Source of the DNA: Idiomarina sp. UBA6142
GTDB taxonomy: Bacteria; Pseudomonadota; Gammaproteobacteria; Enterobacterales; Alteromonadaceae
Length of the DNA stretch: 15,249 nucleotides
Assembly: GCA_002423905.1 (NCBI GenBank)
Contig: DIVC01000091.1
Span: 16,160 to 31,408 of the forward strand
Reading direction: 5' to 3'
Shown: one piece after another, positions 1 through 7,313 of the stretch
Layout: every line of letters begins with the position of its first letter
How positions within the stretch are numbered: the stretch's first letter is position 1
Program-made: the position numbers and the translations under genes
The notes under the pieces: model-generated
Databases searched by the model: none
Told to the model about the DNA's origin: nothing
Seen by the model: the letters and a program-made list of their open reading frames with translations, nothing else

Positions 1-1898
1 CCACTGAACAGCAAGGTTGGTGTTGTCACATTACCTACTAACGACAGCGGTGAACGCTGCCAATAATGGGCGAAATCTTCCCACGGCATGGCTGGGAATT
101 GATTGCCTATTTGTCCGACATAACTGTCTGCAGTAAGCGTTTTACTAATCCAGTTAATCACTGGGTTGGTAGCTGCCGCAGCGTTAAAGCGGTTGGTTAA
201 ACCCACCGCGTAGGTGGTGGCAATGCCACCGGCAGAGCCACCAGCAATAAACAAGTTGTTGGCATCGACAAAACCTTTAGCAATCAGTGCATCAATGCCG
301 GACATATGATCAGCATGGTCGCGCTCTGACGAATAGAAGCCGTCGAGCAGCAGCGCGAAAGCCTCACCGTACGAGGTGCTACCGCGATAATTGTTGTAGA
401 ACACCACGTAGCCTTCTGCCGCATAGCGTTGCAATTCAGCGCTGAACATGGGCCCATAAGCTAAGTGCGGGCCACCGTGAATTTCAACAATCAGCGGGTA
501 TTGTTGGCTGACATCAAAGTTGGGCGGGGTTAAATACCAGCCGTGAATTTCGGTGCCATCAAAGCTCGATGGGTAACGAATTTCATGCAGTTCAGCGAGT
601 TCGCGTTGAGCCAGAATGTCTTCATTCAAAGCGGTTAAGGTGCGTGCTTTACCGGCCTGTTTGCCACTCGTCGCTACCACTGCAACATCGGCCGGACGCT
701 GCGCGCTGCCTCGGGTGTAAGCAAACAACCCGGTGCTTGGTGCAACTGAATACATACCACTGACATAGGGTCGGCCTACCGACACGCCACCGACATCATC
801 GGCCCAGTCGGTAAGCTTACCCTTGCGGGTTACCGTTGCTAATTTGCTGCGCCCTTGATCGGTATATTGAATGCTGAGCAGTTGGTTACTCAGCCACTGT
901 GGGTCCTCGACCGAACGATCCAGTTCCAGCAGGAGTTGTTGTTGCCCCTGGTCAGCCAAATTCAACAGCGTTAAGCGGCTATTTTGATAAGGTACCGGCT
1001 GGTTATTCTGCTGCAAGAAAGCCAATGTTTTGCCATCAGGGCTCATCACTGGGTTCCATTCACGACCCGCCGCGCTGGTTATTTGACTGAGCTCGGCAGT
1101 CGCCACGGTCACTTGCCATAAATCACTTTCGTTCGGCTGATATTCCCAATCAGCTTGGCGGTTAGCCGAAAACACAATAGCACTGCTGTCACCATGCCAA
1201 GCTAAATTGCCGCCATGATTAAAGTTGCCGGTGGTTAACTGACGAGCACTACCACCCTCGCTTGGCACAATGAATATATGGCGATAGCTGTTGGGTAAAA
1301 TACCGGCGCCATCTTGCTGATAATAAGTGCGTTCAATCACCCGTGCTGGCGCAGCCCACTGGGCCTTCTCCGGCTTCTTAGGTTTTTGAATAGCTTTTTC
1401 AAAGGCACTCTTTTCCGCTTCCACCATCATGCTAAAGGCGAGTTGCTTGCCATCGGGTGACCACGCGAATTGACTTGGACTGGTTGGAACCTTGGTCACT
1501 TGCGCGACAGTTTGTGTTGCGACCCAGTACACATGGATCTGGTTCTGTCCACCGCGGTTAGAGCTGAAAGCCAAACGACTGCTATCGGATGACCAGGTTG
1601 GGTTAGCGTAACTAAAGTTATCGGCAAATAGCGGTGTATGTTGTCCACTGGCGACGTCAATCAACCACAAACTGCGCTGGGTGTTATCCGTCATTACATC
1701 AAAGCTATTACGGACATAGGCGATATGCTTGCCATCTGGTGATATTTGCACGTCGTTGGCAAACTCCAACTGAAAAATATCATCCGCCTGCAGTGGTTTT
1801 AGCGTGCTCGCTAGTTGACTAGCCGTGGCCGCAACTGATGCGTTGAAGGCAACAGCAGATACGCCCAATAACAGTGCTATTGTAGTAGTTAATCGCAT
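1..1898 (-). CDS. Exported S9 family peptidase (prolyl oligopeptidase / acylaminoacyl-peptidase type), C-terminus off the window
   Basis: A serine peptidase that cleaves peptides, probably in the periplasm. The frame is open from the ATG at 1898 to the left edge, 632 complete codons. The start has a GAGGAT Shine-Dalgarno a few bases upstream and opens a Sec signal peptide (MRLTTTIALLLGVSAVAF, alanine-rich end near residue 25). Residues about 40-380 contain TolB/PD40-like propeller repeats such as SPDGKHIAYV, WSSDSSRLAFSSNRGG and WSPDGKQLAFS. The alpha/beta-hydrolase domain follows, with EIHGGPH as oxyanion region, YNNYRGSTSYGE, and the nucleophile elbow GGSAGG with Ser555. The visible protein ends at TPTLLFSG, just before the expected Asp, so the catalytic Asp and His lie outside the window. 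The family is usually about 650-700 residues, so some tens are missing. It is divergent from the amidohydrolase at 2008. Family assignment is firm; exact specificity is not readable. Confidence 0.93.
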   Translation of the reverse strand, partial: MRLTTTIALLLGVSAVAFNASVAATASQLASTLKPLQADDIFQLEFANDVQISPDGKHIAYVRNSFDVMTDNTQRSLWLIDVASGQHTPLFADNFSYANPTWSSDSSRLAFSSNRGGQNQIHVYWVATQTVAQVTKVPTSPSQFAWSPDGKQLAFSMMVEAEKSAFEKAIQKPKKPEKAQWAAPARVIERTYYQQDGAGILPNSYRHIFIVPSEGGSARQLTTGNFNHGGNLAWHGDSSAIVFSANRQADWEYQPNESDLWQVTVATAELSQITSAAGREWNPVMSPDGKTLAFLQQNNQPVPYQNSRLTLLNLADQGQQQLLLELDRSVEDPQWLSNQLLSIQYTDQGRSKLATVTRKGKLTDWADDVGGVSVGRPYVSGMYSVAPSTGLFAYTRGSAQRPADVAVVATSGKQAGKARTLTALNEDILAQRELAELHEIRYPSSFDGTEIHGWYLTPPNFDVSQQYPLIVEIHGGPHLAYGPMFSAELQRYAAEGYVVFYNNYRGSTSYGEAFALLLDGFYSSERDHADHMSGIDALIAKGFVDANNLFIAGGSAGGIATTYAVGLTNRFNAAAATNPVINWISKTLTADSYVGQIGNQFPAMPWEDFAHYWQRSPLSLVGNVTTPTLLFS

Positions 1899-2007
1899 AG
1901 GATCCTCATACCGAAGTAAAGCAAATTGTTAAAGCGGTTCTATCATGGGTATGCTTGCAGATACAATGAATTCAGACCAAGCTGACAAAAAATCAGAGGA
2001 ATAGCTC
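1899..2007. promoter_or_regulatory. Divergent intergenic region with promoters for the S9 peptidase and the amidohydrolase operon
   Basis: These 109 bases separate two divergent start codons, so each direction needs its own promoter. For the plus strand, TTGTTA (1926-1931) and TATGCT (1950-1955) with an 18-base spacer each match 4 of 6 sigma-70 positions. For the minus strand, TTGTCA (reverse complement of 1983-1988) is a good -35 match, but its partner -10 is poor. Shine-Dalgarno AGAGGA at 1995-2000 serves the plus gene and GAGGAT just above 1898 serves the minus gene. No clear operator palindrome was seen. The region is certain by arrangement; the individual boxes are tentative. Confidence 0.4.
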
Positions 2008-3387
2008 ATGCGTGCCATTCGAGTGTATAGTCTTGCCCTGATCTGCGTGGGTGCTAGCACCCTTATCCTCAGTGCCTGCCAACCAGCGCTTGAGGCGCCC
2101 GAGCAGGCGCCAACCCCAGTCATTGCAATAACCGACGTGACCATTGTCGACTTCGATGGTCGCCGCGCACAATTGTTGCACGGTCAAACTGTCCTCGTTG
2201 AAGGCGACCGCATTAGCGCCGTAGGCGCTAACCTGACAATCCCCAAACACGCCACTGAGATTATTGGCAGCGAACAATTTCTGCTGGCCGGCTTCACCGA
2301 AATGCATGGTCACGTGCCACCGGCTACAAGTTTCGGACCACTGCCAGAACGTTACCTCGATGATGTGTTGTTTCTCTACGTCGCCAATGGTGTGACGACT
2401 GTGCGTGGCATGCTTGGCTACCCACACCAACTGCAACTCAAGCAAGATATTGCCAGCGGCAAACGCATAGGCCCAACGCTTTATTTAGCCGGGCCAAGTT
2501 TTAGCGGCAATTCGATTGAATCGGTTGAGCAAGCCACCCAACGCGTAATCGACCAACGTGACGAAGGCTGGGATCTGCTGAAGATTCATCCAGGCTTAAC
2601 GTTGGCGCAATATCAAGCTTTAGCCACTACTGCAGTGAGCGCTAACATGGATTTTGCCGGTCATGTACCAGCCGCTGTTGGACTGGCAAATGCCTTAGCT
2701 GCCGGCCAGCGCACCATCGATCATTTGGACGGCTACCTTGAATATGTGGATGCCATGCAGCGCCCAATTAGCGCCGCGGAGATCAATCAATTGGTGGAAT
2801 TGAGCCTCGCTCACGGCGTGACCATAGTCCCCACCCAAGCACTGTGGCAAACCCTCATTGGTGCCGGTGATGCCGATATGCTAACCGCCTACCCAGAACT
2901 AGCGCTGGTGCCAGCACAAGTGCGTCAAGGCTGGCTGGATTTCCTAGACAACCCACGCACCAGCTATTTCAATGCCGACACCGCCATGCAGCAACATGAT
3001 AATCGCCAGCAGCTGTTGCTGGCACTGGTGCGCGCCGGCGTGCCCATGGTATTTGGCACCGATGCGCCGCAGTTGTTCAGCGTGCCGGGCTTCTCGATTC
3101 ACCGTGAGATAGCTACGCTACAGCAAGCCGGCCTGAGTATCGATGAGATCATCTACAGCGCTACCGCAGCTGCTGGCGATTACTTTGCTGAGCAAGACCA
3201 TTTTGGCCACATCCGCCCCGGTGCGCGAGCCGATTTTATGCTGCTACCAGGCAATCCGCTGCTTGATGCGAGCGCCATTGAGCGCCTTGAAGGTGTGATG
3301 CTGCGTGGTCAATGGCTGGATCGTGGTACTCTTGATAGTCGTTTGGCGGAGATCCAAGCCGCCTATCAAGACACATCGGATAACTGA
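2008..3387 (+). CDS. Lipoprotein amidohydrolase (imidazolonepropionase-like / Xaa-Pro or Xaa-Arg dipeptidase-like)
   Basis: A metal-dependent hydrolase of the amidohydrolase superfamily, 459 residues, likely acting on a dipeptide or related amide at the membrane. The N-terminus is a type II signal peptide with lipobox L21-S-A-C24, so the mature protein should be lipid-anchored at Cys24. Then come the small beta-sandwich part (ITDVTIVDFDGR, VLVEGDRISAVG) and the TIM barrel. Expected metal ligands are visible: H100 and H102 (EMHGH), K192 (LLKIHPG, the likely carboxylated lysine), H219 (AGHVPA), H239 (IDHLDG) and D352 (FGTDAP). The C-terminal strand IRPGARADFMLLPGNPL closes the sandwich. The start is set by AGAGGA 7 bases upstream. 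It is the first gene of a plus-strand run, and its stop codon overlaps the ribosome site of the next gene. Superfamily and anchoring are well supported; the substrate is not known. Confidence 0.9.
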   Translation: MRAIRVYSLALICVGASTLILSACQPALEAPEQAPTPVIAITDVTIVDFDGRRAQLLHGQTVLVEGDRISAVGANLTIPKHATEIIGSEQFLLAGFTEMHGHVPPATSFGPLPERYLDDVLFLYVANGVTTVRGMLGYPHQLQLKQDIASGKRIGPTLYLAGPSFSGNSIESVEQATQRVIDQRDEGWDLLKIHPGLTLAQYQALATTAVSANMDFAGHVPAAVGLANALAAGQRTIDHLDGYLEYVDAMQRPISAAEINQLVELSLAHGVTIVPTQALWQTLIGAGDADMLTAYPELALVPAQVRQGWLDFLDNPRTSYFNADTAMQQHDNRQQLLLALVRAGVPMVFGTDAPQLFSVPGFSIHREIATLQQAGLSIDEIIYSATAAAGDYFAEQDHFGHIRPGARADFMLLPGNPLLDASAIERLEGVMLRGQWLDRGTLDSRLAEIQAAYQDTSDN

Positions 3388-3394
3388 GGTTTAT

Positions 3395-5515
3395 ATGTAC
3401 TTGCTAAGACGCTGTCTCGCTCACCTTGTGCTCGGTTTCTGCGCGTTTCCTTGGTTAGCGCAGGCACAGGTTGCCAGTGCTATCGTGGAACAACCGCAGC
3501 TACGTGCACAATTGCTGAGTGAAGTGAGTACAGTGACAGCCGGTGATTCGTTCACCGTAGCGGTAAAACTCATGCCCGACCAAGGCTGGCACACCTACTG
3601 GATCAACCCAGGTGACTCAGGGCTGGCTACCACGCTAGCCTGGCAGTTGCCAAGCGGGAGCGAGGCTGGCGCCATCCAATGGCCGATCGCCCATAAGTTT
3701 CGTATTGGCCCACTAGCAAACTATGGTTTTGAAGGCGATACCTACTTACTGACTGACATTAGTGTGCCCACTGATTATGCCGCCAACGATTTTACTGTTG
3801 CCGTGCGCGCTGACTGGCTGGTGTGCGAAGACTACTGCATTCCGGGCTTTGCTGAGTTCAGCCTCACACTGCCGGTGACCAACGCCACCACAGTGGCGCC
3901 GAATCACCGTGAAGCCTTTGCAACAGCACGCGCACAGCTACCCGAGCAAGCCGACTGGCCAGCTGCCTTTGATATTCAAGCCAAACAAGTCACCATTGCG
4001 GTACAGCATGGTGATGTCGCATTGATGGCGCAAGACCCTAGTTTCTATGCCTTTGTCGGCGCCGGTGAGCTGGTTGAGCACGCCACCGATGGCACGGTGT
4101 TTGTCAGCGACGACACGGTGTTTATTCAGCGCCCACAAAATACCTTTTATAGCGGCGTGGCAGAGCAAATCCCCCTGCTGCTGGTAACCGACCAACGCGC
4201 GGTGTTAATCACGGCTAACCAACAAGCTCAAGGGCAGGAATTGATGGTGCGCGGTCAGCCCGTGGTCGACACCACTGAAGCACTGATGGCATTGCCGCTG
4301 ATGCTGCTGTTTGCGGTGCTCGGCGGGCTGATGCTCAATCTGATGCCGTGCGTATTCCCAGTGCTGTCATTGAAAGCGCTGAGCTTAGCCAATAGCGGTG
4401 ACCAGCGCTTAAGCCACGCACTCTGGTATAGCGCAGGGGTGATCATCAGCTTCTTAGCCATTGCTGCGGTGTTGTTGGCGTTACGGGCTACCGGTGCAGC
4501 TTTAGGCTGGGGCTTTCAGCTACAAAATCCCTGGCTAATAGCAGCCATGAGTTTACTCTTTGTCGCTATCGGCTTGAACTTAAGTGGTCTGTATCAAGTA
4601 GCCACGCGATTGATGAGTTTGGGCAGTTCCAGCCAGCCCCAGCATGGCCCGCGCGGGTCATTCGCCACCGGCGTGCTAGCCGTGGTGGTGGCTAGCCCCT
4701 GCACCGCACCGTTTATGGGCGTGGCTTTGGGTTTCGCCATAGTACAACCGCCGGTAGTCGCTCTCTCGGTGTTCGCCGCCTTAGGCTTTGGCTTAGCCTT
4801 GCCGTTCTTGTTGATTGCGTGGATACCGGCGCTGGCGAATCGCTTACCGCGCCCCGGCCTGTGGATGGAACGCTTCAAACAATGGATGGCCATACCGATG
4901 TACCTGACCGCAGTGTGGCTGGTATGGGTGTTTGGTCGCCAAGCCGGCGTCGACAGTATGGCGCTGTTGTTAATCGCTGCAGTACTGCTGGCCACCATGC
5001 TGTGGTGGCTTGGGTTACGCCAATTGCAGCCGCAACCGAGCATTGGCGGCGGGCTGCTGACACTGGTGTTAATGAGTTTGAGCTTATTAGCCTTAGCAGC
5101 CGCGTTACAATTCGCGCAAACGCCTAGCAGTAAAGCTCAAACAGCCGACAGCCAACAAAATTGGCAACCTTGGAGTGCCGCTCAGTTAGCCGACCTGCAA
5201 CAAAGTGGTCAGCCGGTGTTCGTTAATATGACTGCGGATTGGTGCATTACCTGCTTAGCCAATGAAAAAGTCGCCCTCGACACCAACGCCACCCGTGCGT
5301 TATTTGAGCAGCATAATATTGCCTATTTAAAGGGTGATTGGACCCTACAAGATCCAGCCATTACCGAGTATTTGAGCCAATTTTCTCGTAACGGCGTACC
5401 TCTCTATGTGCTCTATTGGCCAGGCCAAGAGCCGCAGGTACTGCCACAGCTGTTAACCCCTGCGATAGTGCGTGAGCGCATCACGCAGTCTATTTCAGCT
5501 GCTTCAAAACCGTGA
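3395..5515 (+). CDS. ScsB/DsbD-family transmembrane thiol:disulfide reductase
   Basis: Moves reducing power from cytoplasmic thioredoxin across the inner membrane to periplasmic thiol proteins. Read from ATG 3395 it has 706 residues. An in-frame extension to 3305 lies inside the previous gene; ATG 3395 has GAGG at 3386-3389 and a proper signal peptide (MYLLRRCLAHLVLGF, cleavage after AQA). Three cysteine pairs appear in the expected order: C144/C148 in the periplasmic N-terminal domain (WLVCEDYCIPG, characteristic of ScsB-type rather than classic DsbD), C319/C436 in the membrane core (LNLMPCVFPV and ASPCTAPF), and C617/C620 in the C-terminal thioredoxin domain (ADWCITC). Several hydrophobic helices span about 297-570. 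All redox cysteines are present, so it looks functional. The next gene is a redoxin and a natural partner. The copper-stress role known for scsB is not shown here. Confidence 0.92.
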   Translation: MYLLRRCLAHLVLGFCAFPWLAQAQVASAIVEQPQLRAQLLSEVSTVTAGDSFTVAVKLMPDQGWHTYWINPGDSGLATTLAWQLPSGSEAGAIQWPIAHKFRIGPLANYGFEGDTYLLTDISVPTDYAANDFTVAVRADWLVCEDYCIPGFAEFSLTLPVTNATTVAPNHREAFATARAQLPEQADWPAAFDIQAKQVTIAVQHGDVALMAQDPSFYAFVGAGELVEHATDGTVFVSDDTVFIQRPQNTFYSGVAEQIPLLLVTDQRAVLITANQQAQGQELMVRGQPVVDTTEALMALPLMLLFAVLGGLMLNLMPCVFPVLSLKALSLANSGDQRLSHALWYSAGVIISFLAIAAVLLALRATGAALGWGFQLQNPWLIAAMSLLFVAIGLNLSGLYQVATRLMSLGSSSQPQHGPRGSFATGVLAVVVASPCTAPFMGVALGFAIVQPPVVALSVFAALGFGLALPFLLIAWIPALANRLPRPGLWMERFKQWMAIPMYLTAVWLVWVFGRQAGVDSMALLLIAAVLLATMLWWLGLRQLQPQPSIGGGLLTLVLMSLSLLALAAALQFAQTPSSKAQTADSQQNWQPWSAAQLADLQQSGQPVFVNMTADWCITCLANEKVALDTNATRALFEQHNIAYLKGDWTLQDPAITEYLSQFSRNGVPLYVLYWPGQEPQVLPQLLTPAIVRERITQSISAASKP

Positions 5516-5525
5516 GGATATGACC

Positions 5526-6131
5526 ATGTTTAAACAACTTACCACTTTGTTATCCGCCGCCCTGATCACCACCAGTGTGTGGGCTTCACCAGAAATTGGT
5601 CAAGCCGCACCAGCCTTTAGTGTGGTCGACAGCAAAGGGGTAACCCACAGCCTCAGCGATTTTGCTGGCAAAATCGTAGTGTTGGAATGGACCAACCATG
5701 ACTGTCCATTCGTGAAAAAACATTATGAAACCGACAACATGCAGAGCTTACAACGCGAACTAACTGGGCAAGACGTGGTGTGGTTGAGTGTTATTTCATC
5801 AGCACCCGGCACCCAAGGCTTCGTAAGCCCCGCTCAAGCCGATCAATTAACCGCCAGCCGCAACGCTGCACCAACTGCTGTGTTACTCGATAGTGATGGG
5901 GTAATGGGTCGCGCTTATGATGCGCGTGTAACCCCACACATGTATGTAATAGATAGCAGCGGTGCGCTGCGTTATGCCGGCGGTATCGACAGCTTGCCGA
6001 CCGCCAAGCACGAAGATGTCGCCAAAGCCGACCCGTATTTTGCCACCGCGGCTCGCGCGGTGTTGGCGGGTCAAACAGTTGAGCGCAGCATCAGTCGCCC
6101 ATACGGCTGTACGGTGAAGTACGCTGACTAA
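5526..6131 (+). CDS. Exported two-cysteine redoxin (thioredoxin / AhpC-TSA fold)
   Basis: A periplasmic thioredoxin-fold protein of 201 residues. Of the in-frame starts at 5472, 5520 and 5526, only ATG 5526 has GAGGA (5514-5518) at a good 7-base distance and begins directly with a signal peptide (MFKQLTTLLSAALITTSVWA, cleaved before SPEIG). The redoxin fold shows in APAFSVVDSKG, FAGKIVVLEWTNHDCPF and the cis-proline loop VTPHMYVID. There is no CXXC: the only two cysteines are C60 (DCPFVKKH) and C195 in the C-terminal SRPYGCTVKY. That arrangement matches a bacterial redoxin subgroup annotated as thioredoxin or alkyl hydroperoxide reductase-like. It starts 10 bases after the ScsB-like gene ends, so coexpression is expected, and the transporter may reduce it. 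A peroxidase activity is possible but unproven. Confidence 0.85.
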   Translation: MFKQLTTLLSAALITTSVWASPEIGQAAPAFSVVDSKGVTHSLSDFAGKIVVLEWTNHDCPFVKKHYETDNMQSLQRELTGQDVVWLSVISSAPGTQGFVSPAQADQLTASRNAAPTAVLLDSDGVMGRAYDARVTPHMYVIDSSGALRYAGGIDSLPTAKHEDVAKADPYFATAARAVLAGQTVERSISRPYGCTVKYAD

Positions 6132-6132
6132 C

Positions 6133-7212
6133 ATGACCCCTCTATTCAGTGCGATTACTGGCCCGACCGTCGTGGTTGATCGGCGCAAAGCAAGCGCCAA
6201 TATCGCCGCTATGCGAGCCACTGCAGATGCTGCAAACGTTCGCTTGCGGCCGCATTTCAAAACGCACCAATCGGTGACTATTGGCGGTTGGTTCGGTGAT
6301 CCAGCGGAAACCGCTATTGCGGTATCATCAGTTGGCATGGCGCAACGCTTCGCCAAAGCTGGCTGGCACGATATTTTGTTGGCGATTCCGCTTAATCCGG
6401 GTGCGCTGTATGACTATCGGCAACTAGCGAATCAAGTGCGCCTGGGTTTAACCCTCGAGCATGAAGATGGCTTAGCCACCATTGCTGCACTGCAAGCTCC
6501 GGTTGACCTGTATATAGAATTAGATGCTGGTTATCGGCGCACCGGCTTGTCGGTAAGCCAAGCTGCGCGTATCGACGCCCTCTTGCATCAGGCCCAGGCC
6601 TTACCGAACGTGCGTCAGTTAGGGCTATTACTGCATGCTGGTAATAGCTATAACAGCCGCGGCGATGATGCCATTGCTGCCGTCCATGATCAGAGCCTAA
6701 ACGCCTTGGCCTCGTTGCTCAGCCAACTGCGGTTTGATCGCAGCCAACTGCGCGTCAGTGTCGGCGACACTCCTACCTGCAGCCGCATGACATCATTTAG
6801 AGGCGCCGATGAAATTCGCCCCGGCAACTATGTATTCTACGATTTAATGCAACAACGCATCGGCGCTTGCGATTGGTCACAAATAGCGCTAGCACTTGCC
6901 TGCCCGGTGATTGCGCGCTATCCCGAGCGTGGTGAAGTGGTAGTGCACGGGGGTGCCGTGCACTTCAGCAAAGATTATGTCTTGATTGATCAGCAACCGA
7001 TATATGGTCAGGTGATGCAAACCAGCAGCGATGGCTGGAGTGAACCGTTAGCAGGTGCTCAGTTAATTGGGTTATCACAGGAACACGGAAAAATACGCAT
7101 GCCTGCTGCGCAGATCGCACAATTGCAATTGGGTGATGTGTTGATGATTGTGCCAGCGCATTCCTGTCTGGTCATGGACGCCAGCCAAGGTCGCTGTGAC
7201 ATACTTACCTAG
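6133..7212 (+). CDS. DSD1-family PLP-dependent enzyme (D-serine dehydratase / D-threonine aldolase-like)
   Basis: A fold-type III PLP enzyme of 359 residues, likely cytoplasmic since no signal peptide is present. The alanine-racemase-like barrel begins with TVVVDRRKASANIAAM. K43 in RPHFKTHQ is the expected Schiff-base lysine, and VGDTPTCS, GADEIRPGNYVFYD and VVHGGAVHFSKD are family blocks. H343-S-C345 near the C-terminus matches the zinc site of eukaryotic-type D-serine dehydratases (DSD1), which convert D-serine to pyruvate and ammonia. D-threonine aldolases share the architecture, so the substrate could be another D-beta-hydroxy amino acid. It starts one base after the redoxin stop codon, with no strong ribosome site of its own, suggesting translational coupling as the last gene of the run. 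Length is near the low end of the family but no block is missing. Confidence 0.88.
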   Translation: MTPLFSAITGPTVVVDRRKASANIAAMRATADAANVRLRPHFKTHQSVTIGGWFGDPAETAIAVSSVGMAQRFAKAGWHDILLAIPLNPGALYDYRQLANQVRLGLTLEHEDGLATIAALQAPVDLYIELDAGYRRTGLSVSQAARIDALLHQAQALPNVRQLGLLLHAGNSYNSRGDDAIAAVHDQSLNALASLLSQLRFDRSQLRVSVGDTPTCSRMTSFRGADEIRPGNYVFYDLMQQRIGACDWSQIALALACPVIARYPERGEVVVHGGAVHFSKDYVLIDQQPIYGQVMQTSSDGWSEPLAGAQLIGLSQEHGKIRMPAAQIAQLQLGDVLMIVPAHSCLVMDASQGRCDILT

Positions 7213-7223
7213 CAACATTATCA

Positions 7224-7263
7224 CTGTCATTTTTTATTCATAAAAGTTTCACGCAATTTTCAT
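7224..7263 (+). promoter_or_regulatory. Tandem Pho boxes: four PhoB-like 7-bp repeats with 11-bp period
   Basis: Four direct repeats start at 7224, 7235, 7246 and 7257: CTGTCAT, TATTCAT, GTTTCAC and TTTTCAT. They are separated by 4-base spacers TTTT, AAAA, GCAA. PhoB sites are known as pairs of CTGTCAT-like 7-mers with 4-bp A/T-rich spacers, each monomer contacting one repeat. The first repeat is a perfect consensus; the others keep the T-TCA core. Two adjacent Pho boxes can be fitted. A possible -10, GATAAC at 7272-7277, begins 8 bases after the last repeat. The array lies in the 101-base gap before the TonB receptor and points to induction at low phosphate. PhoB binding is inferred. Confidence 0.72.
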
Positions 7264-7271
7264 GATGCGTC

Positions 7272-7277
7272 GATAAC
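7272..7277 (+). promoter_or_regulatory. Possible -10 element of the Pho-controlled promoter
   Basis: GATAAC matches 4 of 6 positions of TATAAT and sits about where a -10 is expected when Pho boxes replace the -35. CATGAT at 7261-7266, at a similar distance from the third repeat, is an alternative. The choice cannot be made by eye. Confidence 0.35.
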
Positions 7278-7313
7278 GTGTTTCGCACTATTTTTAAACT
7301 GCGAGATGCCCCT

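Noticed and set aside
3305..3394. In-frame upstream extension of the ScsB-like gene
   Set aside because: It lies inside the amidohydrolase and would put 30 residues in front of a good signal peptide; ATG 3395 has its own ribosome site.
4594..5043. 149-codon minus-strand open frame inside the ScsB-like gene
   Set aside because: The composition is that of an antisense shadow and the sense frame carries all the domain motifs.
5883..6356. 157-codon minus-strand open frame across the redoxin/DSD1 junction
   Set aside because: It overlaps two well-supported genes and shows no family feature.
7278..7313. GTG start for the TonB receptor
   Set aside because: It adds 12 residues before an ordinary signal peptide and has no ribosome site.
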